Shown here in pieces: positions 7,708 through 17,611 of a DNA stretch of 40,409 nt. The translations under genes were made by a program, and so were the position numbers. Origin of the DNA: Nocardioides sp. GTDB taxonomy: Bacteria; Actinomycetota; Actinomycetes; Propionibacteriales; Nocardioidaceae. The first letter of the stretch is position 1, and every line of letters begins with the position of its first letter. Below the pieces are notes generated by a model. It worked only from the letters and a program-made list of their open reading frames with translations. It had not been told where the DNA came from and ran no database searches. The stretch is taken from the NCBI RefSeq assembly GCF_030655615.1, contig NZ_JAURVJ010000189.1, positions 1 through 40,409 on the forward strand, in the 5' to 3' direction.

Positions 7708-9716
7708 TGTCCGCCGCCACCGTGGAGAGGAAGCCCGAGACCGCGGCCGACCCCGGTGGCGCGCCCGCGCCCGACGAGGCCGTCCCCCGTCGCCGCGTGC
7801 CGCTCTGGTGGTGGCTGGCCGGCGTCCTCGGCGCCTGGGTGGTGCTGTCGATCGTGCTCGGGGACAGGTGGACGCTCTACCTCCCCGGCCAGGGCACGCG
7901 CGGCATCCACGAGACCCTCGGCGACTTCCGGCGCGACCTGATCGCCGGACGGGACGACAACCCCGTCATGCAGGCGGTCGGCGCGCTCTCCGACCTGTTC
8001 AACACCGTGGTCGAGTGGTTGCAGGGCCTCGTCTCCCAGGCCGCCTTCCCGCGGCCGGTCCCGCAGATCGGCTGGCTCGGCGTGATCGGCATCGCCGGCT
8101 GGGTCAGCCTCGCCGTCGCCGGCTGGAAGCACGCGCTCGGCGTCGTCGCCGGCCTCGGTGCGATCGGCCTCCTCGGCTACTGGCCCGAGGCGATGGACAC
8201 CCTCATCATCACGTTCTTCTCGGTGGCGATCTGCCTGCTGGTCGGGCTGCCGATCGCGGTGCTGATGGGCACCAACCGCCGGGTCAACGCGATCGTCACG
8301 CCGGTGCTCGACGTCATGCAGACCATGCCGTCGTTCGTCTACCTCGCCCCGATGGCCCTCTTCTTCAGCCTCGGCCCGGCCATCGCGGTCGCCGTGACCG
8401 TCGTCTACGCCATGCCGCCGGCGATCCGGATCTCGGCCCACGCGCTGCGCGCGGTCTCGCCGACCACGATCGAGGCGACCACGTCGATGGGCCAGACCGC
8501 CGGGCAGCGGCTGCGCAAGGTGCAGCTCCCGATGGCCCGCCGCACGATCATCATCGGCGTCAACCAGACCATGATGGCCGCGCTCTCGATGGTCGTCATC
8601 GCCGGCTTCGTCAACAGTCCCGGCCTCGGCATCCCGGTGCTCCGTGCGCTGCGTGCTGGTGACAACCAGGTCGGCGTCGCCTTCGTCGCCGGGCTCTCGA
8701 TCGTCGTCGTCGCCATCGTGCTCGACCGGGTCACCACCGCGGCCAGCGAGCGCAGCGAGCTCGCCGCCCGGGGTGCTGCTCCCGGTCGTGGCCGCTGGAT
8801 CCTGCTCGGCGTCGTCGGGATCGCGGCCGTCGTGATGGTCTACCTGTCGCGCACCTACTTCTCGCTCGCGACGTTCCCCGAGAGCGAGGTCGGCCCCCGG
8901 GTCGCCGACGCCGTCCAGTCCGCAGCCGACTGGGCCAACGACCACCTGCGCGGCGTCACCACCTTCGTCCAGGAGACGACGACCACCCTGTTCATCAACC
9001 CGCTGCAGGACCTCGTCGCCGGGTCGCCGTGGTTCGTCACCGGCGCCGCGCTGGTGCTGCTCGCCCAGCTGCTCGGCGGCTGGCGCGCCACCCTCAGCAC
9101 CGTGGTCTGCGTCGGCGGCATCCTGGCGACCGGCCTCTGGTACGACGCCATGGTCACCCTCACCAGCGTCCTGGTCGCCACCGTCTTCGTCATGGTGGTC
9201 GCGCTGGTCCTCGGCGTCTGGATGGCCCGCCGCCGCGGCGTCGACCGGGTGCTGCGCCCGGTCCTCGACGCCGCCCAGGTGATGCCGTCGTTCGTCTACC
9301 TCATCCCGGTCCTCGGCCTCTTCGGCCCGGGTCGGTTCACCGCGATCTTCGCCGCGGTCGTCTACGCCGTCCCGGTCGCGGCCAAGCTGGTCGCCGACGG
9401 CGTGCGCCAGGTCTCGCCCACGACGGTCGAGGCCGCCACGGCCGCCGGCTCCACGGCCTTCCAGCTGATCACCAAGGTCCAGCTGCCCATGGCCCGCGGC
9501 CACCTCGTGCTCGCGGCCAACCAGGGCCTCCTCTACGTGCTGTCGATCGTCGTCATCGGCGGCCTCGTCGGCGGCGGCGCGCTGGGCTACGACGTGGCGC
9601 TGGGCTTCTCGCGCAGCGAGTTCTTCGGCAAGGGCCTCGCGGCCGGGATCGCGATCGTGCTGCTCGGCGTGATGGTCGACCGGGTCGCCAAGCAGGCCGC
9701 GGAGCGCCGGCGCTGA
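7707..9716 (+). CDS. proW: Betaine ABC transporter permease, two ProW-type domains fused in one chain
   Basis: 669 residues; ATG overlaps the proV stop by one base (TGATG). After a hydrophilic N-terminus and a first membrane helix (about residues 32-50), two homologous permease domains follow. The first has its cytoplasmic EAA-type loop at about residues 250-285 (SPTTIEATTSMG ... KVQLPMARRTIIIGVNQTMM). The second has it at about 570-605 (SPTTVEAATAAG ... KVQLPMARGHLVLAANQGLL). Both domains carry the MQTMPSFVYL / AQVMPSFVYL segment before the loop. ProW-type permeases usually work as a dimer of one domain each, so this protein supplies both halves. No second permease gene is present. The domains have diverged and may make unequal contacts with substrate and ATPase. 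Confidence 0.92.
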   Translation: MSAATVERKPETAADPGGAPAPDEAVPRRRVPLWWWLAGVLGAWVVLSIVLGDRWTLYLPGQGTRGIHETLGDFRRDLIAGRDDNPVMQAVGALSDLFNTVVEWLQGLVSQAAFPRPVPQIGWLGVIGIAGWVSLAVAGWKHALGVVAGLGAIGLLGYWPEAMDTLIITFFSVAICLLVGLPIAVLMGTNRRVNAIVTPVLDVMQTMPSFVYLAPMALFFSLGPAIAVAVTVVYAMPPAIRISAHALRAVSPTTIEATTSMGQTAGQRLRKVQLPMARRTIIIGVNQTMMAALSMVVIAGFVNSPGLGIPVLRALRAGDNQVGVAFVAGLSIVVVAIVLDRVTTAASERSELAARGAAPGRGRWILLGVVGIAAVVMVYLSRTYFSLATFPESEVGPRVADAVQSAADWANDHLRGVTTFVQETTTTLFINPLQDLVAGSPWFVTGAALVLLAQLLGGWRATLSTVVCVGGILATGLWYDAMVTLTSVLVATVFVMVVALVLGVWMARRRGVDRVLRPVLDAAQVMPSFVYLIPVLGLFGPGRFTAIFAAVVYAVPVAAKLVADGVRQVSPTTVEAATAAGSTAFQLITKVQLPMARGHLVLAANQGLLYVLSIVVIGGLVGGGALGYDVALGFSRSEFFGKGLAAGIAIVLLGVMVDRVAKQAAERRR

Positions 9717-9796
9717 GGCGCCACACCCACACACTCCCTCGCACCGTCCGGGGCGGCAGCGGGGCAGGCAGGACCACAACCGAGAAGAGGACCCAC

Positions 9797-10777
9797 GTGA
9801 AGCACAGGAAAGTCAGCGCCCTGACCGGGTCGCTCGCCGCAGTTGCGCTCGTCCTGAGCGCATGCGGCGGTGGCGACATCGCGGAGGAGGAGGACCAGAA
9901 CGCCGAGCAGGCCGGGGAGGCCGGCGACTGCGGCGACCTCAACCTCGCCGTCAACCCGTGGGTCGGCTTCGAGGCCGACGCCTACGTCGTCGGCCACGTC
10001 GCCGAGGAGAAGTTCGGCTGCAAGGTCAGCTATCCCGAGCTCGCCGAGGAGGTCTCCTGGCAGGGCTTCGGCACCGGCGAGGTCGACGTCGTCATCGAGG
10101 ACTGGGGCCACCCCGACCTGGAGAAGCAGTACTTCGCCGACTCCGGCGACGGCAGCGCGATGGAGATGGGTCCGACCGGCAACATCGGAGTCATCGGCTG
10201 GTACGTCCCGCCGTGGATGGCGGAGAAGTACCCGGACATCACCGACTGGGAGAACCTGTCCAAGTACGCCGACCTGTTCGAGACCCCGGAGTCGGGCGGC
10301 AAGGGGCAGTTCCTCGGCGCCGACCCGAGCTACGTGCAGTTCGACGAGGCGATCGTCGCCAACCTCGACCTGCCGTTCAAGGTCGTGTTCTCCGGCAGCG
10401 AGGCCGCCTCGATCGCGGCGTTCCGTCGCGCGGAGGAGGAGAAGACGCCGCTCATCGGCTACTTCTACGACCCGCAGTGGTTCATGTCCGCGGTCCCGCT
10501 GGTGCGGGTCAACCTGCCGGCCCACACCGACGGCTGCCAGGACGACGCCAAGTCGGTCGCCTGCGACTACCCCGAGACCGAGCTGAAGAAGATCGTGTCG
10601 ACCGAGTGGGCCGAGTCCGGCTCGCCCGCGACCGACCTGGTCAAGGGCTTCTCGTGGACCAACGACGACCAGAACCTGGTCGCCAAGTACATCGCCGAGG
10701 ACGGCATGTCCGCCGAGGACGCCGCGGCGAAGTGGGTCGACGAGAACCCCGACAAGGTCGAGGCCTGGCTGTCCTGA
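9797..10777 (+). CDS. proX: Glycine betaine-binding lipoprotein of the ABC transporter
   Basis: 326 residues from a GTG preceded by an AGAGG-type site. A lipoprotein signal peptide (MKHRKVSALTGS then a hydrophobic run) ends in the lipobox LSAC, with lipidation expected on C23; an acidic linker (EEEDQNAEQAGE) follows. The mature part is an OpuAC/ProX-type quaternary-amine-binding domain. It is rich in Trp and Tyr that could form the aromatic cage for a trimethylammonium group (NPWVGFEADAYVV, SWQGFGTGEVDVVIEDWGHPD, GVIGWYVPPWMAEKYP). It follows the permease after an 80-bp gap, unlike the overlapping genes before it, and a strong hairpin follows it. Betaine is the likeliest ligand; choline or carnitine cannot be excluded. 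Confidence 0.92.
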   Translation: MKHRKVSALTGSLAAVALVLSACGGGDIAEEEDQNAEQAGEAGDCGDLNLAVNPWVGFEADAYVVGHVAEEKFGCKVSYPELAEEVSWQGFGTGEVDVVIEDWGHPDLEKQYFADSGDGSAMEMGPTGNIGVIGWYVPPWMAEKYPDITDWENLSKYADLFETPESGGKGQFLGADPSYVQFDEAIVANLDLPFKVVFSGSEAASIAAFRRAEEEKTPLIGYFYDPQWFMSAVPLVRVNLPAHTDGCQDDAKSVACDYPETELKKIVSTEWAESGSPATDLVKGFSWTNDDQNLVAKYIAEDGMSAEDAAAKWVDENPDKVEAWLS

Positions 10778-10799
10778 CGGCAGCCCTCACGTGACCGGG

Positions 10800-10835
10800 G
10801 GGCGGACGTCGTGCCGAGGGGCATGACGTCCGCCC
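10800..10835 (+). terminator. Hairpin terminator after the betB-proX operon
   Basis: GGGCGGACGTC (10800-10810) pairs perfectly with GACGTCCGCCC (10825-10835). A G-T pair and four more base pairs (TGCC/GGCA) extend the stem to about 16 pairs with a GAGG loop. There is no T-tract. It lies 22 bp after the proX stop and just upstream of the dmg operators, insulating the two operons. Confidence 0.7.
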
Positions 10836-10852
10836 GCCCACGTCGTACACTT

Positions 10853-10869
10853 GTTGCACATAGCGATAC
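10853..10869. promoter_or_regulatory. Upstream IclR-type operator of dmg
   Basis: GTTGCAC-ATA-GCGATAC: the left arm is consensus and the right arm matches 5 of 7 positions. It starts 19 bp before the perfect copy at 10872. It overlaps possible -10 sequences (TACACT at 10846-10851, GATACT at 10865-10870). Confidence 0.65.
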
Positions 10870-10871
10870 TA

Positions 10872-10888
10872 GTTGCGCGATGCGCAAC
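10872..10888. promoter_or_regulatory. IclR-type operator of the dmg-sox operon
   Basis: GTTGCGC-GAT-GCGCAAC: perfect 7-bp arms around a 3-bp spacer, 20 bp before the dmg ATG. It is one of the two perfect members of the operator set. Confidence 0.8.
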
Positions 10889-10908
10889 GTGCGAGTCGGA
10901 GGTCAGGC

Positions 10909-13368
10909 ATGACGGGCAAGCGAGTCGTCGTCATCGGCGCGGGCGTGGTGGGGGCAGCCCTGGCCGACGAGCTCACCGAGCGCGGGTGGACCGACGTGAC
11001 GGTGGTCGACGCCGGCCCGATCCCGCACACCGGCGGGTCGTCGACGCACGCGCCCGGCCTGGTCTTCCAGGCCAACGGCTCGCGGATGATGAGCCAGCTG
11101 GCGACCTACACCGTCGACAAGCTGGTCGGGCTCGAGACCGACGAGGGTCCCTGCTTCCTGCAGGTCGGGGGCCTCGAGGTCGCGACCACGGCCGACCGCC
11201 TCACCGAGCTGCACCGTCGCGCCGGCTGGCTGGCCGCCAACGGCGTCACCGCCGAGGTGCTGACCGCCGACGAGTGCGTGGCCCGCCACGACCTGCTCGA
11301 CCCCGCCGTCGTCCTCGGGGGGCTCTTCACCCCCACCGACGGCCTGGCCAAGGCGATCCGCGCCGTCGACGCCCAGACCCGCCGCGCCGCCGAGCGGGGT
11401 GCGACCCTGCGGCCGGGCGCCGAGGTGCTCGACGTGCTGGTCGAGGACGGCCGCGTGGTCGGCGTCGAGACCACTCGGGGCCGCATCGACGCCGACGTCG
11501 TCGTCTGCTGCGCCGGCATCTGGGGCCAGAAGGTCGCCGGCATGGTCGGCCTGACGCTCCCGCTCACCCCGCTCGAGCACCAGCTCGTCCGCACGACGCC
11601 GGTCCCGGCGATGGCCGGCCAGGACACCGAGGCGCGGCGGCCGATCCTGCGCCACCAGGGCGAGGACCTCTACTACCGCGACGACTTCGACCGCCAGGTC
11701 GTCGGCTCCTACGCCCACCGGCCGATGCCGGTGACCTACGACGAGTTCGACGACTGGGGCCGCGAGGTCATGCCCAGCGTGCGGCCTTACACCCCCGACG
11801 ACTTCGAGGGCCCGTGGAAGACCTCCCAGGCCCTGCTGCCCGCCCTGGCCGAGACCGAGGTCGAGTCGGGCATCAACGGCATCTTCTCCTTCACCACCGA
11901 CGGCGCCCCGCTCATCGGCGAGAGCCCCGACGTGGCCGGCTTCTGGGTCGCCGAGGCCGTCTGGGTCACCCACTCCGCGGGCGTCGGTCGCGCGGTGGCC
12001 GAGCTGCTGGTCGACGGCGTGCCGACCACCGACCTCCACGAGGCGGCCATCGACCGCTTCGAGGTGCACCAGACGGGCCCGGCGTACGTCCTCGAGCGCG
12101 ACCAGCAGAACTTCGTCGAGGTCTACGACGTCCTCCACCCGCTGCAGCCGATGGAGTCGCCGCGGCCGCTGCGGCTGCCGCCCTTCCACCAGCGCCAGCG
12201 CGAGCTCGACGGCTACTTCCTCGAGGCCAACGGCTGGGAGCGCCCGCAGTGGTACGCCGCCAACACCGGCCTCCTCGAGGGCTACCGCGCCGCGGGGCGC
12301 GAGGTGCCCGAGCCGGGGGAGTGGGCCGCCCGCTACTGGTCGCCGGTCGCCGGCGCCGAGGCCATGGCCACCCGCGAGCGCGTCGCGATGTACGACATGA
12401 CCGCCCTCAAGCGCATCGAGGTCGTCGGGCGCGGCGCGACCGCGTTCCTGCAGTCGCTGGTCACCGGCAACGTCGCGACCTCGGTCGGGTCGGTCACCTA
12501 CTGCCTGATGCTCGACCCGCGCGGCCGCATCCGCAGCGACGTCACCGTGGCGCGGCTCAGCGCCCGGCCGGGCCAGCAGCGCTACCAGGTCGGCGCCAAC
12601 GGCCACCTCGACCTCGCCTACCTGCAGGCGCTCGCGCCGGCCGACGTCTTCGTCCACGACATCACGCCCGGTACCTGCTGCATCGGGCTGTGGGGGCCGC
12701 AGGCGCGCGACCTCGTGCAGTCGCTGTCCAGCGACGACTTCAGCAACGACGGCGTGAAGTACTTCCGCGCCATCGAGGCCCACGTCGGGATGGTCCCGGT
12801 CACCGCGATGCGGCTGTCCTACGTCGGTGAGCTCGGCTGGGAGCTCTACACGACCGCCGACCTCGGCCAGAAGCTCTGGGACACCCTGTGGACCGCCGGT
12901 CAGGAGCACGGCGTGCTCGCCGGCGGCCGGGCGGCGTTCTCGAGCCTGCGGCTCGAGAAGGGCTACCGCTTGTTCGGCTCCGACATGACGTGGGACCACA
13001 CGCCCTACGAGGCCGGCGTCGGCTTCGCGGTGCGGTTGAAGAAGGAGGACGACTTCGTCGGCCGGGCCGCGGTCGCCGCGATGGACCCCGACGCGGTGGA
13101 CAAGAAGCTCGTCTGCCTGACCTCGACCGACCCGAAGGCCGTCGTGATGGGCAAGGAGCCGGTCCTCTCCGGCGGTGCCGCGGTCGGCTACGTCACCAGC
13201 GCCGCCTGGGGCTTCACCGTCGAGCGCGCGATCGCCTACGCCTGGGTGCCGGCCGCGCTGGCCGCCCCCGGCACCGAGGTCGAGATCGGCTACTTCGACC
13301 AGCGGCTGCCCTACGTCGTCACCGAGGAGCCCCTCTTCAACCCGACGATGACCCGGCTGAGGGGCTGA
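10909..13368 (+). CDS. dmg: Dimethylglycine oxidase (FAD and tetrahydrofolate)
   Basis: 819 residues, ATG with GGAGGT 5 nt upstream. It demethylates dimethylglycine to sarcosine and passes the one-carbon unit to tetrahydrofolate. The N-terminal FAD domain begins [18 protein letters not shown]47 in GGSSTHAPG matches the His that carries covalent FAD in this family. A linker domain (about 375-430; [13 protein letters not shown]) leads to GcvT-like folate-binding domains (about 435-815; AVWVTHSAG comes earlier, [13 protein letters not shown] and [14 protein letters not shown] lie within them). Length, order and many segments match my memory of the structurally known Arthrobacter globiformis enzyme, which uses oxygen as acceptor. 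The gene opens the dmg-soxB-soxD-soxA-soxG operon and has tandem operators upstream. Sarcosine dehydrogenase is the main alternative, but sarcosine is handled by the next genes. Confidence 0.92.
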   Translation: MTGKRVVVIGAGVVGAALADELTERGWTDVTVVDAGPIPHTGGSSTHAPGLVFQANGSRMMSQLATYTVDKLVGLETDEGPCFLQVGGLEVATTADRLTELHRRAGWLAANGVTAEVLTADECVARHDLLDPAVVLGGLFTPTDGLAKAIRAVDAQTRRAAERGATLRPGAEVLDVLVEDGRVVGVETTRGRIDADVVVCCAGIWGQKVAGMVGLTLPLTPLEHQLVRTTPVPAMAGQDTEARRPILRHQGEDLYYRDDFDRQVVGSYAHRPMPVTYDEFDDWGREVMPSVRPYTPDDFEGPWKTSQALLPALAETEVESGINGIFSFTTDGAPLIGESPDVAGFWVAEAVWVTHSAGVGRAVAELLVDGVPTTDLHEAAIDRFEVHQTGPAYVLERDQQNFVEVYDVLHPLQPMESPRPLRLPPFHQRQRELDGYFLEANGWERPQWYAANTGLLEGYRAAGREVPEPGEWAARYWSPVAGAEAMATRERVAMYDMTALKRIEVVGRGATAFLQSLVTGNVATSVGSVTYCLMLDPRGRIRSDVTVARLSARPGQQRYQVGANGHLDLAYLQALAPADVFVHDITPGTCCIGLWGPQARDLVQSLSSDDFSNDGVKYFRAIEAHVGMVPVTAMRLSYVGELGWELYTTADLGQKLWDTLWTAGQEHGVLAGGRAAFSSLRLEKGYRLFGSDMTWDHTPYEAGVGFAVRLKKEDDFVGRAAVAAMDPDAVDKKLVCLTSTDPKAVVMGKEPVLSGGAAVGYVTSAAWGFTVERAIAYAWVPAALAAPGTEVEIGYFDQRLPYVVTEEPLFNPTMTRLRG

Positions 13369-13373
13369 GCGCG

Positions 13374-14597
13374 GTGCGCATCTCCGACCGGCTCCCCGAC
13401 CACCCCGACTTCCTGTGGGCCGACGCCGAGCCGAGGAAGAGCTATGACGTCGTCGTCATCGGCGGCGGCGGGCACGGCCTCGCCACGGCCTACTACCTCG
13501 CCGCCCACCACGGCATCACCAACGTCGCCGTGCTCGAGAAGGGCTGGCTCGCCGGCGGCAACATGGCCCGCAACACCACGATCATCCGCTCCAACTACCT
13601 GTGGGACGAGAGTGCCGGGATCTACGAGCACTCGCTCAAGCTGTGGGAGACGCTCGAGGACGAGCTCGACACCCAGGTGCTGTTCAGCCAGCGCGGGGTG
13701 CTCAACCTGGCCCACAACCTGGCCGACGTCCGTGAGGGCAAGCGCCGGGTCAACGCCAACCAGCTCAACGGTCTCGACGCCCAGTGGCTCAGCCCCGAGG
13801 AGATCGGCAAGCTGGTGCCGATCCTCGACGTCAGCGACCGGCCGCGCCACCCCGTCGTCGGCGGCACCTTCCAGCCACGGGCCGGGATCGCCAAGCACGA
13901 CTACGTCGCGTGGGGCTTCGCCCGCGCCGCGCACGCCCTCGGCGTCGACATCGTGCAGAACTGCGAGGTCACCGGGTTCCAGACCTCCGGCGACACGGTC
14001 ATGGCGGTCGAGACCAGCCGCGGGACGATCGGCTGCGGCAAGGTGGCCCTCGCCGCGGCCGGCCACACCGCTGTCCTGGCCGGGCACCTCGGCGTACGCC
14101 TGCCGCTGCAGAGCCATCCCCTGCAGGCGCTGGTCTCCGAGCTGCTCGAGCAGGTCCTCGACACCGTCGTGATGTCCAACGCCGTGCACGTCTACGTCAG
14201 CCAGGCCCACAAGGGCGAGCTGGTCATGGGCGCCGGGGTCGACGCCCATGTCGGCTACGGCCAGCGCGGGTCGTTCCACGTGATCGAGGAGCAGATGGCC
14301 GCCGCCGTCGAGCTGTTCCCGATCTTCGGCCGCGCCCACGTCCTGCGGACCTGGGCCGGCATCGTCGACGTCACCCCCGACGCCTCGCCGATCGTCGGGA
14401 CACTGCCCTTCGACAACGCCTTCGTCAACTGCGGCTGGGGCACCGGAGGCTTCAAGGCCACGCCCGGGGTCGGCTCGGTCTACGCCGACACCGTCGCCCA
14501 CGGCCGCCCGCACGAGCTGGCGGCGCCGTTCGCCCTCGACCGGTTCACCACCGGCCGCCTCATCGACGAGCACGGCGCCGCCGCCGTCGCCCACTGA
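13374..14597 (+). CDS. soxB: Sarcosine oxidase, beta subunit
   Basis: 407 residues from a GTG 5 bp after dmg. SoxB is the catalytic subunit of heterotetrameric sarcosine oxidase, which converts sarcosine to glycine. The FAD-binding motif [18 protein letters not shown] is followed by the conserved [12 protein letters not shown] segment. H175 in [17 protein letters not shown] is at the place of the His that covalently holds FMN in the corynebacterial and Stenotrophomonas enzymes. The C-terminus has [18 protein letters not shown] and [14 protein letters not shown], typical of the family. The length agrees with known SoxB (about 405). The order soxB-D-A-G is the standard one. Confidence 0.95.
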   Translation: MRISDRLPDHPDFLWADAEPRKSYDVVVIGGGGHGLATAYYLAAHHGITNVAVLEKGWLAGGNMARNTTIIRSNYLWDESAGIYEHSLKLWETLEDELDTQVLFSQRGVLNLAHNLADVREGKRRVNANQLNGLDAQWLSPEEIGKLVPILDVSDRPRHPVVGGTFQPRAGIAKHDYVAWGFARAAHALGVDIVQNCEVTGFQTSGDTVMAVETSRGTIGCGKVALAAAGHTAVLAGHLGVRLPLQSHPLQALVSELLEQVLDTVVMSNAVHVYVSQAHKGELVMGAGVDAHVGYGQRGSFHVIEEQMAAAVELFPIFGRAHVLRTWAGIVDVTPDASPIVGTLPFDNAFVNCGWGTGGFKATPGVGSVYADTVAHGRPHELAAPFALDRFTTGRLIDEHGAAAVAH

Positions 14598-14624
14598 CGA
14601 CGAACCACGACGAGAGACCGACCG

Positions 14625-14870
14625 ATGCTGCGAATCCCCTGCCCCCACTGCGGGGAGCGTGACGAGACCGAGTTCCACTACGGCGGCGAGGCCGGTGTCG
14701 ACTACCCCGCCGACCCGTCGGCGCTGGCCGACGACGCGTGGGCGGCCTACCTCTTCCTCCGTGCCAACCCGCGCGGCTGGTTCCGCGAGCGGTGGTTCCA
14801 CGGGTCGGGCTGCCGGCTGTGGTTCGCCCTCGAGCGGCACACCGTCACCGACGAGATCAGGAGCGCGTGA
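14625..14870 (+). CDS. soxD: Sarcosine oxidase, delta subunit
   Basis: 81 residues. The small zinc-binding subunit of heterotetrameric sarcosine oxidase. C6-x2-C9 (IPCPHCGERDETEF) with H59 and C63 (WFHGSGCR) are the expected zinc ligands. It lies 27 bp after soxB, and its stop shares one base with the soxA start (TGATG). Size and sequence are typical. Confidence 0.95.
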   Translation: MLRIPCPHCGERDETEFHYGGEAGVDYPADPSALADDAWAAYLFLRANPRGWFRERWFHGSGCRLWFALERHTVTDEIRSA

Positions 14871-17611
14871 TGGCCCGCAGGCTCCCCACCGGTGGCTCCC
14901 GGATCGACCGCTCCCGGCCCGTCACGATCACGGTCGACGGCGAGACCGTCGAGGCCTACGCCGGCGACACCCTCGCGTCGGCCCTGCTCGCGGCCGACCG
15001 GCTGCTGGTCTCGCGCGGCATCTACTCCGGCCGCCCGCGCGGCGTGATCGGGGTGGGCGTCGAGGAGTCCAACGCCTACGTGCAGGTGCTCGACGACGGC
15101 CACGTCGATCGGGGCGGCGACCAGGGCGGCGGCGGGGGCGAGCCGATGGTCGCCGCCACCACGCTCGAGGTCGCCGACGGCCTGGCCGTCGAGCGGATCG
15201 CCGGGCGCGGCTGGCTCTCCACCGACGTCGACCACCGGCGCTACGACACGCTCACCACCCACTGCGAGGTGGCCGTGGTCGGCGGCGGGCTCGCCGGCCT
15301 GCGGGCTGCGGTCGCGGCGCAGGCACCCGGTGTGCGGGTGCTCCTCCTCGACGACGGCCCGGTCCTCGGAGGAGCGGCCGCCGACCTGCCGGCCGGCTCC
15401 CCGGCCGGGCTGGAGCTCGAGGCGTTGCTGGGGGAGCTGACCTGCGAGGTGCTCGTGCGCACCACCGTCACCGGGTCCCACGGCCACGGCCGGCTGGTCG
15501 CGGTCGAGCGCGGCCGCCGGCTCCACCACGTGCAGGCCGCGCGGATCGTGCTCGCCACGGGCGCCCAGGAGCGGCCGATGGTCTTCGAGGACGACGACCG
15601 TCCCGGGATCATGCTGGCCTGCGCCGCCGCCGACTACGTGAGCCGCTACGGCGTGCTGCCGGGTGAGCGGGCGGTCGTGTGGACCGCCCACGACGCGGGG
15701 ATCCACGCCGCCCTCGAGCTGGCCGCGGCCGGGACCGAGCTGGCCGCGGTGCTCGACGTCCGTGGGTCGATGGCGCCGGAGCTCGCCGGGGCGCTCGACG
15801 CGCTCGGCGTACCCGTCCACCTGGGTGCGGAGGTCACCGGCACCGACGGGTCCGACGACGAGACCGGACGTCTCGTCCGCGTGCACACCAGCGCCGGGTC
15901 GTGGGACGCCGACCTGCTGGCCGTCTCCGGCGGCTCCAACCCCGCGGTGCAGCTCTTCAGCCACCCCGGCGGCCGCACCCGCTGGTCCGACGAGGTCGCC
16001 GGCTTCGTCCCCGACACCCCGGCCCCGGGTCAGGCCGGCCGCGAGAGCGTCGTCGGCGCCGCGGCCGGCGAGACCGCCACGATCCCGGGCTGGCGCGAGC
16101 AGCTGACCCCGCCGGCGGCCTGGTTCCGCTCGAGCGTCGGTGACCCCGAGCGGGTGTTCGTCGACCCCCACCGCGACGCGACCCTCCACGACCTGCGCCG
16201 CGCGCACGCCGCCGGGCTCAGCAGCGTCGAGCACGTCAAGCGCTTCACCACGGTCGGCACCGGCGCCGACCAGGGCCGCGGCTTCGGGGTGCTGACCGTC
16301 GGGATCCTGGCCCAGGAGCTGGGCCGACCCGTCGGCGAGGTCGGTACGACGACCTACCGTCCGCCCTACCTCCCGCTGTCCTTCGGCCTGCTGGCCGGGC
16401 GCAACCGCGGCGTGCTGTCCGACCCCGTGCGGGTCAGCCAGGTCCACGACCGGGTCGCCCACGCGCCGATGGAGAACGTCGGTCAGTGGAAGCGGCCGTG
16501 GTTCTTCCCGACGGCCGACGAGACCGGACCCGGCGCCATGGATGCCGCCGTCGCGCGCGAGGTCGCCGCGGTGCGCACCGGCGTCGGGATGATGGACGCC
16601 TCGACCCTCGGCAAGATCCTGCTGCAGGGCGCCGACGTCGGGGTCCTGCTCGACCGCGTCTACACCAACCTCTTCTCGACGCTCAAGGTCGGCAAGGTGC
16701 GCTACGGCGTGATGTGCGGTCCCGACGGGATGGTCATCGACGACGGCACCACCGCGCGACTCTCCGAGACCGCGTGGCTGATGTCGACGACCACCGGCAA
16801 CGCCGCGAGCGTCTACGACGCGCTCGAGGAGTGGCACCAGACCGAGTGGCCCGAGCTCGACGTCACCATCACCTCGGTCACCGACCAGTGGTCGGTGGTG
16901 GCGGTCGCCGGCCCGTCCTCGCGTTTCGTGATCAGTGCTCTCGCTCCGGACCTCGACGTCTCGGCCGAGGCGTTCGCCTTCATGGAGTGGCGCGAGGCCG
17001 TCGTCGCCGGCATCCCCGCGCGGGTGATGCGGGTGTCGTTCTCCGGTGAGCTGGCCTTCGAGGTCAACGTGCCGAGCTGGTGGGGCGCGGCCCTGTGGGA
17101 CGCGGTCGCCGAGGCGGGCGAGCCGTGGGGCATCACGCCCTACGGCACCGAGACCATGCACGTGCTGCGCGCCGAGAAGGGCTTCCCGATCGTCGGGCAG
17201 GACACCGACGGGACCGTCACCCCCCACGACCTCGGCATGTCGTGGGCGGTGTCGAGGAAGAAGCCTGACTTCATCGGCAAGCGGTCCCTGGCCCGCGACG
17301 ACGCGCAGCGGCCCGACCGCCGCCACCTCGTCGGGCTGGTGCCGGTCGACGGCCGGACCCGCATCGTCGAGGGCGCCCAGCTCGTCGCCCACGGCGCCGA
17401 CCTCACGGCCTTCCCCGTCGCGATGGCGGGGCACGTCACCAGCGCCTACCCCGTCGGCCACGACGGGCAGCCGTTCGCGCTGGCTCTGCTCGACGGCGGC
17501 CGTGACCGCCTCGGCGAGGTCCTCGACGCCGTCGACGACCTCGTCCCCCTCGCCGTCCGGGTCACCGGACCGGTGTCCTACGACCCGGAAGGGGCGCGCC
17601 GCGATGGCTGA
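14870..17611 (+). CDS. soxA: Sarcosine oxidase, alpha subunit
   Basis: 913 residues; ATG overlaps the soxD stop by one base. The N-terminal domain (about residues 10-95; SRPVTITVDGETVEAYAGDTL) resembles the ferredoxin-like domain of this family but lacks a cysteine cluster. An NAD-binding two-dinucleotide-fold domain follows (about 130-440; [35 protein letters not shown]). A connector (SVEHVKRFTTVGTGADQGRG, then TTYRPPYLPLSFG) leads to GcvT-like folate domains (about 540-905). It is slightly shorter than the usual 960-1000 residues, through a trimmed N-terminal half. It holds non-covalent NAD+ and the folate site where methylene-tetrahydrofolate is formed. Confidence 0.95.
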   Translation: MARRLPTGGSRIDRSRPVTITVDGETVEAYAGDTLASALLAADRLLVSRGIYSGRPRGVIGVGVEESNAYVQVLDDGHVDRGGDQGGGGGEPMVAATTLEVADGLAVERIAGRGWLSTDVDHRRYDTLTTHCEVAVVGGGLAGLRAAVAAQAPGVRVLLLDDGPVLGGAAADLPAGSPAGLELEALLGELTCEVLVRTTVTGSHGHGRLVAVERGRRLHHVQAARIVLATGAQERPMVFEDDDRPGIMLACAAADYVSRYGVLPGERAVVWTAHDAGIHAALELAAAGTELAAVLDVRGSMAPELAGALDALGVPVHLGAEVTGTDGSDDETGRLVRVHTSAGSWDADLLAVSGGSNPAVQLFSHPGGRTRWSDEVAGFVPDTPAPGQAGRESVVGAAAGETATIPGWREQLTPPAAWFRSSVGDPERVFVDPHRDATLHDLRRAHAAGLSSVEHVKRFTTVGTGADQGRGFGVLTVGILAQELGRPVGEVGTTTYRPPYLPLSFGLLAGRNRGVLSDPVRVSQVHDRVAHAPMENVGQWKRPWFFPTADETGPGAMDAAVAREVAAVRTGVGMMDASTLGKILLQGADVGVLLDRVYTNLFSTLKVGKVRYGVMCGPDGMVIDDGTTARLSETAWLMSTTTGNAASVYDALEEWHQTEWPELDVTITSVTDQWSVVAVAGPSSRFVISALAPDLDVSAEAFAFMEWREAVVAGIPARVMRVSFSGELAFEVNVPSWWGAALWDAVAEAGEPWGITPYGTETMHVLRAEKGFPIVGQDTDGTVTPHDLGMSWAVSRKKPDFIGKRSLARDDAQRPDRRHLVGLVPVDGRTRIVEGAQLVAHGADLTAFPVAMAGHVTSAYPVGHDGQPFALALLDGGRDRLGEVLDAVDDLVPLAVRVTGPVSYDPEGARRDG

